Source: Rhizomys pruinosus | Taxonomy: Eukaryota > Chordata > Mammalia > Rodentia > Spalacidae | Reading direction: 5' to 3' | NCBI GenBank assembly: GCA_009823505.1 | Contig: VZQC01004693.1 | Location: forward strand, 4,744,184 to 4,808,183 | DNA length: 64,000 nt | Shown here: positions 55,147-64,000 of the stretch, piece after piece | Numbering within the stretch: the first letter of the stretch is position 1 | Layout: the number at the start of each line of letters is the position of its first letter | Translations under genes and position numbers: made by a program | The notes under the pieces: generated by a model | Databases searched by the model: none | What the model was told of the DNA's origin: nothing | Seen by the model: only the letters and a program-made list of their open reading frames with translations

Positions 55147-56308
55147 TCCATGTGTCTTTGTCGCTTCCACCATCCATTGAGACAATGACTAGCTTTCTGT
55201 GGTCGGCGGTGGCTTTGTCATCCCGGGATCCTCGCCTTCTCCTCGCGGTTGGTGTTTCTGTCGTTCACTGAAGCCTGCAAGGTGATGGAGTTTCCTCCTC
55301 TCCTGAGATCCGGCCCTATTTACACACAGACCATCCTAACTTTGAAGGTAAATTGTTTGGCTTCTGGGGACCCAGCTGAGATGGGCAAGCAGAATCCAGG
55401 ATGATTTTCTTAGTTCCTGCATCTCATTCGCACTCCGGGCTTTCCGCTTTGTCTCTGCTAGGTTTTTGCCATGTCCTGCTTCTTTTTGAACTTCCCCTGC
55501 GGCCCAGGGCTTCTTCAGCACATTTTAGAAAAAGCCTCCTTCTGGGGCATCAGCGCTGTGGTGCAGCCAGGCCTGCTGGTGGAGCCCTGGCTTCCTCATG
55601 CCTGTGCTGCCCACAGGGGGACGGAGCAGGCCTGGTCCCTGGCAGCCCCCTCCTGCCCAGTTCCCACTTCCCCGAAGCCAGTTTTGTTTTCAGGCAGTCG
55701 TGGATTCTCCAAGCCTCTGCTCCCTGGCATGAGGCAGCACAGAGGCTGTGTGGGCTTTTTGGCTCGAATGGTTTTTCTTCAGCTCTGAGGCAGATCCTTG
55801 GGTGTTGGAAGTCGCCAAGGCCCCATGGCTGGGCTGTCAGCACCTCACCCCAGCCTGGGAACAGTTCTGCATCACAGCTCTCAGGGGCTCTCGTGGGTGA
55901 TGCTCTGAAGATTTTCCTTTGATGTGGCCCACTACCACCTCATCATCTGTACTCTGACTACTACAACGTGAAGCTGTGAAGGCTCCCCTCTCTCTTCACG
56001 GACACAGGTCTGCTTTGTGTAGTCTCTCCTGCCTGGCTTAAGGGGTCTGGATGAAGCTCAGGGATCACTGGCCGTGCCTAGCCTGCAGTGGGTTCTCACG
56101 GCTGTCCAGGAAAATGAGCCAAGGGCTAGGCCACACGCCTTGCAGGTACAGTCTCCAAGTTCCCACACCTCCTTTCATTCCCATACCAGAATGTAATCAC
56201 AGTCACTGACACATAAGCATCACAAAGCAGGGCTGGTATCAGAGGGTCTAGGCTGATGCGACAGCTCCTCAGAAACTCAACAGATGGCTCCAGAGACTTG
56301 CTAGAACC
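55147..56308. other. No gene seen
   Basis: Starts with a CpG-containing block (55195-55265). The plus frame 55401-55922 (173 codons) has no recognised domain, and a second overlapping frame of 105 codons is open too. Confidence 0.4.
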
Positions 56309-56372
56309 CTGCAGATACACGTGGAATCCCCGTTCTTTCCCTGCAGATACACGTGGAATCCCTGTTCTTTCC
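56309..56372. repeat. 32-bp tandem duplication
   Basis: CTGCAGATACACGTGGAATC followed by CCCGTTCTTTCC occurs at 56309 and 56341, with about one change. Confidence 0.92.
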
Positions 56373-58179
56373 CCTGGGCTAAGGGCTTTCCCTTGTTCCT
56401 CCTCCTCAGTGCCCAGCCACAGACTAAGCATTTGCAAATGCCAGTGTCTGGGGTCAGTAGACACAGACCTGGGAGCAGTGAGCTCTCACAGAGGGCTGGG
56501 GTGTCGCTCTGCCCACGGCTCCCTGCTGCTGTGTGAGTCTCTGTACACTGCTGACCTGCAGTCATGTAGCCTTGAATGATCCTGGACGCTGGCTCCTGCT
56601 GCCACTGATCTGTAACTGGTTTCAAAGAAGCAGAGACTGCGGAGTGAAGGCTTTGGGCCTGGAGCAGCTGCAGTTTTCGTCGGCTGCTGGAGGTGCAGCA
56701 GGTGTGACTCTGCCCACCTGGGTCTCTGTCTGCACTCCTGCACACACATGCTTATTGCACATATAAGGTACACATCTGTTTCACAGGAAACTACGCCAAT
56801 ATCTGCTGTCCATGTGACAATCTTCCTGCCCTCCCCAGAGAGTGACAGTGGCTCTTCTCCATCCTCCTTGAGCCTCCTGGGCAGGTGGGTTTGTGACTGG
56901 ACAAGCTAGCTTGCACTTGGCATTATTTCTTGTGAGCAGTCACGTGGAAGCATTCTTACAGTTTGGTCTTGTCACCCCCAGTGCTTTTGGTTTCCCCACT
57001 TACTGAAGAGCACCGGGCTCTTTCCACCACTTTCATGATTGCCTACAATGCTGCAGTGTACGTTTGATGGTGGGCTTCCTTCAGCACGTGGGAGTTGGTC
57101 AGGCAGAAAGATTTTACATAGGAATTTCTGCGATTAACCATATCCTCCCAGTTACCCTTCACTTGCAAGGTTTGTTGAAGAAAGGCCTTACAGCAGGCGC
57201 ACAGCTCGGAGACCGCTCCCCGGCAGTGCAGAGGATAGACAATGGAGGGACATTACTATTCTGTGTTCCACATGTCAATCTGAGATTAAGACAGGCTGTG
57301 ACCACGTAAATGACCACCATGTGGGATTCTGCTGCTGTCCCCATGTTCTAGGCCTGTGCCCTCCTGGGGATGTTCATGCCAAATGGGGGGCAGACATGAG
57401 CATGCCATAACCCCAGACCTTGCACATTAGACCGTGCTCTCTGCCGAAGCACCCTGCACTGAGGAGGAATGTCCCAAGCACACAGACTGCCAGGAGAAAA
57501 TGGAAAATCCATGGGGGCAGCCCTCAAGTCTCAGTCAGTTGATGGCTCTCTGGATGGGAGGAAGGAGGCTGTAATGCCCTCACTCTGTAATGTGGCTAGA
57601 ACACCATTGAATCCCCAGAGGACCGAGGGCCCGTGGCAGCCATGTTGGCATGCCATCTCAGCCTTGAGCATGTCACAATGGCTGCTGACCGCAGGAATTT
57701 CTGCTTTCCTCTTGCTGGGAACAAAGGATCCTGACACAGGTGGAGGGAGGAAAGGGCGACTGGAAAGCACACGGGCTTCAACCACTAAGTCTCTTCAAGC
57801 CTCAGAGCCAGTCCTGTTTCCCACCTCAACTCCAAGGTGAGATGTAGCTACTGGAGACACTGGGAAGGAGTGGAGGGAAGGGTCCTCTTCCCTAGGATGG
57901 AGCATGCATGGTGCAGGCCTGAGGGACACCCTACCGTGGGCCATGTAGAATCCTCTACGATGGCCCAGAATGCTGTGCAGCTGAGGGGGAGGAGTGTGCA
58001 GAAGAGCTCGCTGTCCATGTGACAAGGACACGTGCAGAGCTGCGCATAGCTTCTGGCTGCCTCCCTCTAACCATCAGCACCTGCTCCACTGGCTGTGGGA
58101 AGGTTGATACAAAACTGCGAACAGGTGGGTCCTGGATCCAGAGGGAACCGTCCATGGTTGGATTTGATCATAAGCATTG
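56373..58179. other. No gene seen
   Basis: Unique-looking 1.8 kb. Frames up to 158 codons on the minus strand (56269-56745) and 123 on the plus strand (57469-57840) show no recognisable domain. No SINE was recognised. Confidence 0.4.
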
Positions 58180-59345
58180 TGATAAGATTAGAGGCTTTAT
58201 TAGTTTCTCTTTCTAGGTGCTTTGGTATGGTTGCTCCTCTCTTCTGTCCTTTGAATTGCTTCAAGTATTTTCTAAAGGGTTGGTTTTCCAGACATGTATT
58301 CTATCATCTTGTTTATGTCATGGAAGATTTTTCTCTCTCCTTCAACTATAATCGACATTTTTGCTGGGTATATTAACCTGGGTTGGCATCCATAGTCCTT
58401 TAACACTGGGAATGCTTTGCTCCATGTTCTTGCTTTCATGGTTTATGCCGAGAAGTCAGTCGTAATTCTGATATGTTTCCCCTTATATGTGACTTGTTTT
58501 TCTCTTGCGGCTTTCAGAATTTTGTCTTTGTTTTAGGCATCTAGCATTTTCACTATGCTATGGCATGGGGAGTTTCTTTTTTTTATCTTGTCTGTTTGGA
58601 ATTCTATGTGCTTCTTGTATTTGTGTGGGTTTGTCTTTTTTTTAGTTTGGGGAAATTTTCATCTATTATTCTGTTGAAGATCTGATCAGTACTATTCTCT
58701 TGGCAGTCTTCTCCTTCCTTTATTCCTATGATGCTGAGGTTTGATCTTTTCATAGTGTCCCATATTTCCTGGTTGTTCCACTTTTGTGTATTTTTAAATT
58801 TTTCATAATCTTTATTTGAGCTTTTTAGTTGCTCTGTGTTATCTTCCAGGTCTGATATTCTTTGTTCTGCTTCCTCCATTCTATTTCTAAGGCTTTTTCC
58901 ATTCCTTTCCTCTTGATTGGATGAGTGTTCTATTTCCTTTTTCATTTCATCCTGTGATTTCTTTAGTATTTCTGCTTCTTTTTGGAGCTTCTCAACTCTT
59001 CTTGATGCTCCTTACTTTGCTGGTTGGCTTCCTTTTTCAGTGTTTCCACTTCCTCCCAGAGTTTGTCATTTTCTCCCTCTAGTTCTTTCTGGAGTTTGTC
59101 ATTCTCTCCCTTTAGTTGTTTCCGAAGTTTGTCATTGTCTCCCTCTAGGTCCTTCTTGAGTTTTTCATTCTCTTTCCTTAGTTCTCTAACTTGTTCTTTA
59201 TATTCTTTAATTTCTCTGAATAGGTCTTCAATTGTACCTCTGAGATCTGTTTCTTGGGTTACCGTCAGGGGGATCCCACTATAGCAATCTCCTACAGGGT
59301 TGGTAGAGCTTGGTATGGAATTATCCTGCACCTTTCCCATGTTGT
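58180..59345 (-). mobile_element. LINE-1 ORF1 (RNA-binding protein), disabled
   Basis: Reverse-strand L1-type ORF1. ORF1p is the trimeric nucleic-acid-binding protein of L1 particles. The start is the ATG at 59340-59338 (MGKVQDNSIP). Residues about 30-105 form a coiled coil with four 11-residue repeats (VRELRKENEKL to QKELEGENDKL). A frameshift near 58980 breaks it; the next frame gives MKKEIEHSSNQEERNG, RNRMEEAEQRISDLEDN and the RRM start SNLSIIGIKEGEDC with QIFNRIIDENFPKLKK. After another shift near 58645 the C-terminal domain (YPAKMSII-like, EGERKIFHD-like, QKILEAIQ-like remnants) can be traced to about 58190. Several stops show it is dead. ORF2 is absent downstream. An L1 or an ORF1-only HAL1-type element would both fit. 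Confidence 0.87.
59061..59192 (-). repeat. 33-bp (11-codon) tandem repeat in the L1 coiled coil
   Basis: GTTTGTCATTCTCTCCCTTT-type units of exactly 33 bp start at 59061, 59094, 59127 and 59160. In protein they read KKDLEGDNDKL, RKQLKGENDKL, QKELEGENDKL, preceded by the less similar VRELRKENEKL. The reading frame is preserved across the array. Confidence 0.94.
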
Positions 59346-60005
59346 CTCTTCATTGTGTCCCTGGTATGTGGATTCCCCCCCTTTTTTTGCCTGTATTCCG
59401 ATGCGAATCACAAATGCCTTTTCACTGTGTTGAAGGCTTTCTTTGTTTGCCTCCTTCAGATGCCTTTTTTTTTGTTTTTTCCTCCTTGTTTATGGAGCGT
59501 TGACTTGTCTAGGTTTCCGGCTTTCAATTTTGTTTATATATTGGGAGTCTAATTCACTCTTCCCATTCTGTTCTGAAGGTTCTCCAGAAAATCCACTTGG
59601 ACACTCTTTCAGCAATTCCAGTTGGCAGCAGGGGGGAATATGCCTGACTTAGCTGGCTCTGTGTTTCAGGTGGTCCTGGCAGGTCCCTGATCTAGCCACT
59701 GCGCACTCAAGTCTCACAGTGGCAACAGGCCCACTTTTAATACCAGCTACAAGGGTAACTCCATCCCGACAGCCACACCAGACAAGGATTTAACAGGCCC
59801 ACCTTTAATCCCAGCTAGCAGGGTGACTCTACCCCGCCAGCCTCACAAAGACAAAGATTTAGCTATCCAACCAATGAATCAATCCACCAACAACCCAGGA
59901 GTAGATCTATCCTAAAATCTGCCTGGCTGAAGCGCCCAGCTCCTACCTGTGCTTCAGGTGGTCCTGGCAGGTCCCTGATCTAACCACTGCACACTCAAGG
60001 CTCGG
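59346..60005 (-). mobile_element. L1 5' UTR with repeated monomer-like segments
   Basis: Upstream of ORF1 (to the right). A 55-bp segment starting GTGTTTCAGGTGGTCCTGGC at 59661 recurs at 59949 (288 bp apart) with about five changes. Between them a 68-bp unit (ACAGGCCCACTTTTAATACC at 59725, ACAGGCCCACCTTTAATCCC at 59793) is tandemly doubled. Tandem promoter monomers are a known feature of rodent L1 5' UTRs; that these are such monomers is inference. Confidence 0.55.
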
Positions 60006-60318
60006 TTTAAGAAGTGACAGGTCCACCATGGTGGGAAAGCACAGTCATGCGTGAGGGGCTAGTCACATCCCACCGGCACTCAGCAGACAGAAGGACGAGG
60101 GCCAGTGCTCAGCTCTCTTTCCCCTCTTAACCTTTTGGTCAGCCACATTCAGAGCAGGTCTCTCCTCTTCCCATAAACCTCTCTGGGAACTCCATCAAAG
60201 ATGCACCCAGAGGTGCATCACCTAGGAGATTCCAAATCTAGGCACATCGAAAGTAAAACCTGACCACCACAATGGTCTGTTTCCTCTCTGCTTTAAAATG
60301 CATTTTAATGTGTATACA

Positions 60319-60320
<2 letters not shown>
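60006..60320. other. No gene seen
   Basis: Unique-looking sequence to the right of the L1 5' end. Confidence 0.42.

Positions 60321-60362
<42 letters not shown>
60321..60362. repeat. (GT)n microsatellite
   Basis: About 21 GT units. Confidence 0.97.
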
Positions 60363-60364
<2 letters not shown>

Positions 60365-61087
60365 AGCTGTATCATGCCATGATGTCTGTTCACCACAGGC
60401 CCAGAGCAATAGAGCGGACATGGCTGGGACCCTCTGAAACCCATGGGGCTGGGTTTTTTTCCCCCAAGTATTTAGTCAGAGTAACATATCTGGTACATCC
60501 CTTCACTTAGAGAAGCATTGGCTTGGCTTCTGAAAGAATACTTCAGTACATTCTGGGGTCAGCACACTAGAAGATGGCTTCAGTCTTTGGAAGCACTGGC
60601 ATGCTTTGCTCTGGGCACCCAGACCTCTAGAGCAGCCAGCTCAAACCCCAGATCCCACTGTACCCTGTCTCTGTTCTTCCTCATGAGGGAGAAGCAGCTT
60701 TCCTTCCCTGGGAGCTCTGCTCACAGCCTGAGCTCAGCATTAGTGCTCTAAGAGGAAGGTCCTTCTGAGCTTCTCCTCCCAGTGGTCCTGGTCCCTCACT
60801 TGCAGTTCTCTGTTCACAGGGCAGACTGTCTAGTAGTTTTCAGGAGTATGTTTAGCCTGTGAACATAAAGTAGTCCCCTGTTTCCAGAAGTGAGGGCATC
60901 AGTTACCTTTACTGTAGCCATCACACACATGCCTTTCCTTTGGGATTTGTTGTTGCTGCTGTTTTTCAGGAAATTCTTCACTATCCTAATCCTAAGTGTC
61001 CTAAGCACACTCTCTTCCACTGTGTTCAACAGTATTGGTGGTTTTAATTCCTCTAAGCTGATTGTCAGTGTGCTGTTGGGTGGGACT
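60363..61087. other. No gene seen
   Basis: Unique-looking sequence. A plus frame at 60890-61183 begins with a Leu/Phe-rich segment (FLWDLLLLLFFRKFFTILIL) but runs into the minisatellite and has no family resemblance. Confidence 0.42.
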
Positions 61088-61290
61088 GTGGTAACTCAAC
61101 CGCGTAGGGTTCCAAGGACAGAGATGCTGTCACCCAACCACATAGGGTTCCAAGGACAGAGATGCTGTCACCCAACCACGTAGGGTTCCAAGGACAGAGA
61201 TGCTGTCACCCAACCACGTAGGGTTCCAAGGACAGAGATGCTGTCACCCAACCATGTAGGGTTCCAAGGACAGAGATGCTGCCACTCACG
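61088..61290. repeat. 38-bp minisatellite, about five copies
   Basis: The unit AGGGTTCCAAGGACAGAGAT plus GCTGTCACCCAACCACGT recurs at 38-bp spacing (first at 61106, second at 61144), nearly identical between copies. The first and last units are partly decayed. Confidence 0.96.
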
Positions 61291-62261
61291 CTGAGCTGTG
61301 CAGTTCTTGTTGCCAAACCGTTTGTTTTAAAAATGGTAATTTTCATACAATTCCAGTCTGGATTAAAGGCCTTTTGTTGTTCTTTCTGGCATTTGTGACA
61401 AGACAGTTTCTAGAGCCCTGTCACCCTTGCCTGTCTGACTCATTGGAAAGTGTCACTCAGCCCAGGGGCTGGGAGAATAATGGCAGGAGCCTGTGGCAGG
61501 AAAAATCCACTTATATCACTAGCTAGGACATGAAAAAGAGAAAGAAGATGCCAGGGTCCCACAGTCCCCTCCAGGAAGCACACTCAGGACCCCAAACTCT
61601 CCCACCAGGCTCCACCCCCTCAATTGTTTCACCCTCTTCCAGTAGTTCCACTCTGAGGACTGAGCCTTCAGTCTGGGAACCTTTGCGGGGCGTTCATCAA
61701 AACCACAGCAGCTTCCCTTCACCCTTCCTGGTCATCAGGCTGCTGTGGTCCTACATTACAGATTGTGCTTGAAGAGCTGGGACCAGCAGCCTTGGCGTGT
61801 GGAATGGGAAACAATGTGAACAATCCAAGCGCTGAGAGAGGGTGATTAAAGCCACTGTGTGAATCTAGGGGACCCTGCTCTGGGGTGCCAAGTTCTCCAT
61901 CTCCAGGCAACTGGTAATGACAGCTAACCCAGAACGATCCCTTCTGCTAAGTGAGGGCAGCTGGAATCTCTGGAGCCTGAATCTTGCCATCCCCTCATGT
62001 GGGCTGCGAACCAAGCAGAGAAGGGGGGAGGAGGAGAGAACAGGGAACAGAGAGGGCGGCTCCTGGGGCTGCTGTCCAATCCCAGGGTGGGAAATTAGAC
62101 AATTAGCTTGGGATGGGGAGAGTTCCTTCCCAAAATGGCCTGAGTAGAGCACTCCAATTTGTGTCCGTCTGAACTGAGCATGGACTTATTTGGGATATCT
62201 CCAAATGAGCATGGACTTATTTGGGATAGTATATTGGCAGGCGTCATTATTTATAGTGAGA
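61291..62261. other. No gene seen; 31-bp duplication near 62176
   Basis: Unique-looking sequence. GAGCATGGACTTATTTGGGA occurs at 62176 and 62207. Confidence 0.43.
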
Positions 62262-62350
62262 AGTCCCACTGAACAAGCAGGCCCTAATCCCGTGACTGGT
62301 GTCCTTAAGAAAAAGAAAACAGACTCCAGACACAGGCACAGAGGAGAGGC
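62262..62350 (+). mobile_element. MLT1-like LTR fragment
   Basis: GGCCCTAATCCCGTGACTGG, TGTCCTTAAGAAAAAGAAAA and CAGACACAGGCACAGAGGAG match the conserved middle of MLT1 LTRs (CCCTAATCC...TGACTGGTGTCCTTATAAGAAG...GACACAGACAC). Confidence 0.52.
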
Positions 62351-62559
62351 TGAGTGAGGCGGGGACGGGTTGCGCAGCCCTCCACAGCCGGGTGCGCTGG
62401 TTACGTTTGTATTTCTCAAAGGGTTGTGTCTTGGATTTTCAGTTCACCAGAGAGAGAGAGGCATGGAGCGTCTCTGTCCACGGTGGCAGGAGTGTGTGGC
62501 TCCTTAAACTGACTAAGGAGTGAGGGCTACATAGCAATGGGGGGAGGTGCACAGGGGAG
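62351..62559. other. No gene seen
   Basis: Short unique-looking segment. Confidence 0.4.
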
Positions 62560-62957
62560 GTACACCCTCCAAAGACTTTGCCTCAAGCGACTTCTTATAC
62601 CAGCCAGACACCCCACCGAAGATCCCACAGCCTTCCCCAAACCTGGGAGACCATCATCTAGGAACATGCAAGGCATGACGGGGGGAGAAATTTCAGATTA
62701 AAAACCTAATATTCTACCCCTGGTCCCCAAGGGCACATGACCATCTTACAATACAAAATGCAGGCATTCAACTTCAAAATTCCCATCTTAACAGTCTCAA
62801 CACTCTCTTCTGAGACTCAAGACAATCTCTTAACTGTGAGTCCATGTAAAATCAAAAAGCAACTTCCAAACTTTTACTGTTCAATGGCACAGAGTACACA
62901 TTCTGTTCTACAAGGGAGGACCAGGAGTATAGCTAGGACAGATTGGACAAAATCAGG
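62560..62957. mobile_element. Rodent dispersed repeat, ERV-like
   Basis: AGGCATTCAACTTCAAAATT, TCTTCTGAGACTCAAGACAA, CTCTTAACTGTGAGTCC, AATCAAAAAGCAACTTCC and CAATGGCACAGAGTACACAT follow a frequent rodent repeat, probably ERV-derived. Family not named. Confidence 0.4.
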
Positions 62958-63162
62958 CCCAAATAGCAGCGGGGCAAACACGGAGACCGGTAGCATGTGG
63001 GCATCACCTGGGCTTCAGCAGACAGGGCATAGCAGCAGGGCAAACACGGAGACCGGTAGCACGTGGACATCACCCAGGCTTCAGCAGACAGGGCATAGCA
63101 GCAGGGCAAACACAGAGACTGGTAGCATGTGGGCATCACCTGGGCTTCAGCAGAAAGGGGCA
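62958..63162. repeat. 66-bp tandem repeat, three copies
   Basis: The unit containing GGGCAAACACGGAGACCGGT, AGCATGTGGGCATCACCTGG and CTTCAGCAGACAGGGCAT starts at 62972, 63038 and 63104. Since 66 is a multiple of three, a plus frame (62737-63246) reads a 22-residue repeat (ANTETGSMWASPGLQQ-type) through it. It appears to have grown inside the ERV-like repeat. Confidence 0.95.
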
Positions 63163-63164
63163 TC

Positions 63165-63608
63165 TGTTCTTGCTTCACTCTGTTGCTGTGACAAACACAG
63201 TGACCAAGAACAATTCAGGGAGGAAAGAGCTCATTTCTTTTTGTAGGTCACAGTCTACCATGAAGGGGAGTCAGGGGAGGGCCCAGAGGTGGAGCTTGAA
63301 GGCAGGCCTGCTTGCTATTCATACAGAATTACCTCTACACAGAGAACTCACTCATAGCCAAGGAAGCACAGCAGAAACCAGGGCTGGGATCCTGATTAAT
63401 GACCACAGCCCACTAATGACCCACTCAGTGAGCTTTCTTCCACAGCCGAGGCCCACCTTCCTGTGTGGTGGTGTTGCCCCCAGTCAGCTGCTCCCTCCTA
63501 CATCAATTGACAAGCACACCAATCCCCCAATCATGTTCATCAAATCTGACCTGAACAATCTTCAGAGATTCTGGTCTGCGTCAAGTTGACAGGTAAAGCT
63601 GACTAGGG
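63165..63608 (-). mobile_element. LTR-like rodent repeat, reverse
   Basis: CACTCTGTTGCTGTGACAAA, GGGAGGAAAGAGCTCATTTC, CACAGTCTACCATGAAGGGG and CGTCAAGTTGACAGGTAAAG follow the reverse order of the family at 3666, over nearly full length. Confidence 0.6.
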
Positions 63609-64000
63609 CAAACTGAGCAACATTAATGTTATATTCCTCGTGATCTGAAAACAAATATGCTCGTATATTGTGAATCCCTATACAGGTTCTAGAACTAACC
63701 TACCATTTATTTTCAGACTGGACTTTTGGTATATGATGGTGGGCATGTATACATATTTTAGAGTAACATGTTGTTAAAATGGAAAAATGTTAATTAAGAA
63801 ATATGATATGGAACTATCACAGTTTGTTTTCAGAAGATACAATTTTAGTATAGGTGTGATATATCAGGCTAGTGTAACTTAGCCTTTCTGGTGCTTAATG
63901 ACCATACTTAATGCCCATACCAATTTGGCCAAAGGTCTTAAGGAATAACTTTGTTCTTTGCCCTCAGAGGTCAACTAAGTCTCCGGGGACTATGCATGGG
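63609..64000. other. No gene seen; AT-rich
   Basis: The last 390 bp are clearly more AT-rich than the rest of the window. It may be a repeat (LINE or ERV internal) that I do not recognise; no open frame is present. Confidence 0.4.

Noticed and set aside
54635..55271. Ser/His/Thr-rich repeat protein in the 16-bp array
   Set aside because: Units vary in length and break the frame repeatedly; no start or splice context.

Overview
The window looks like nuclear DNA of a muroid (mouse-like) rodent. It carries B1 (7SL-derived), B3/B2 and B4/ID-like (tRNA-derived) SINEs, rodent L1 pieces, ERVL-MaLR LTRs and many long GT/CA microsatellites. The B3 copies differ from the mouse form I know, so a non-Mus, non-Rattus muroid (for example a cricetid) is likely, but the species cannot be named from the sequence. 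I see no intact protein-coding gene, no rRNA and no functional tRNA. Most open frames are short, overlap repeats and match no family I recognise.

Two processed (intronless) gene copies stand out. On the plus strand, 47118-50054 is a nearly full-length retrocopy of Tcf3 (E2A, E47 splice form). It has a GC-rich leader, broken coding region, 3' UTR, poly(A) tail and a 13-bp target-site duplication, and it sits inside an old MLT1-like LTR. On the minus strand, 7964-8434 is a retrocopy of the ribosomal protein gene Rplp1, inside an older rodent LTR-like repeat. A B1 and a B3 landed beside it at one target site, leaving three copies of that site.

Layout: 0-5 kb, a 17-bp minisatellite cut by the window edge, GC-rich DNA and one LTR-like repeat. 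5-9 kb, a SINE cluster, a CA-rich tract, a Tigger-like fossil and the Rplp1 nest. 9-15 kb, mostly unique GC-rich DNA. 15.6-18 kb, one old LTR apparently split by about 2 kb of SINE and LINE insertions. 18-22 kb, unique. 23-25 kb, an L1 3' end with B1 and B3 insertions. 26.5-28.7 kb, MaLR LTRs and internal sequence. 29.5-31.2 kb, a pyrimidine tract and a TG-rich tract. 31-36.6 kb, mostly unique. 36.7-37.5 kb, nested SINEs. 38-46 kb, scattered repeats and a 37-bp minisatellite. 47-50 kb, the Tcf3 retrocopy. 50.5-51.3 kb, an unexplained 46-bp inverted repeat flanking about 750 bp. 54.4-55.1 kb, a 700-bp array of a 16-bp unit. 58.2-60 kb, an L1 with 5' UTR and ORF1 but no ORF2, with 11-residue repeats in its coiled coil. 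61-64 kb, 38-bp and 66-bp minisatellites and LTR-like repeats.

No operon-like or gene-system organisation exists here. The interest lies in the insertion history, retrocopies, tandem repeats and one unexplained inverted repeat. I found no convincing new biological system. Repeat family names come from recognising consensus segments by eye, and boundaries are approximate unless a target-site duplication is given.
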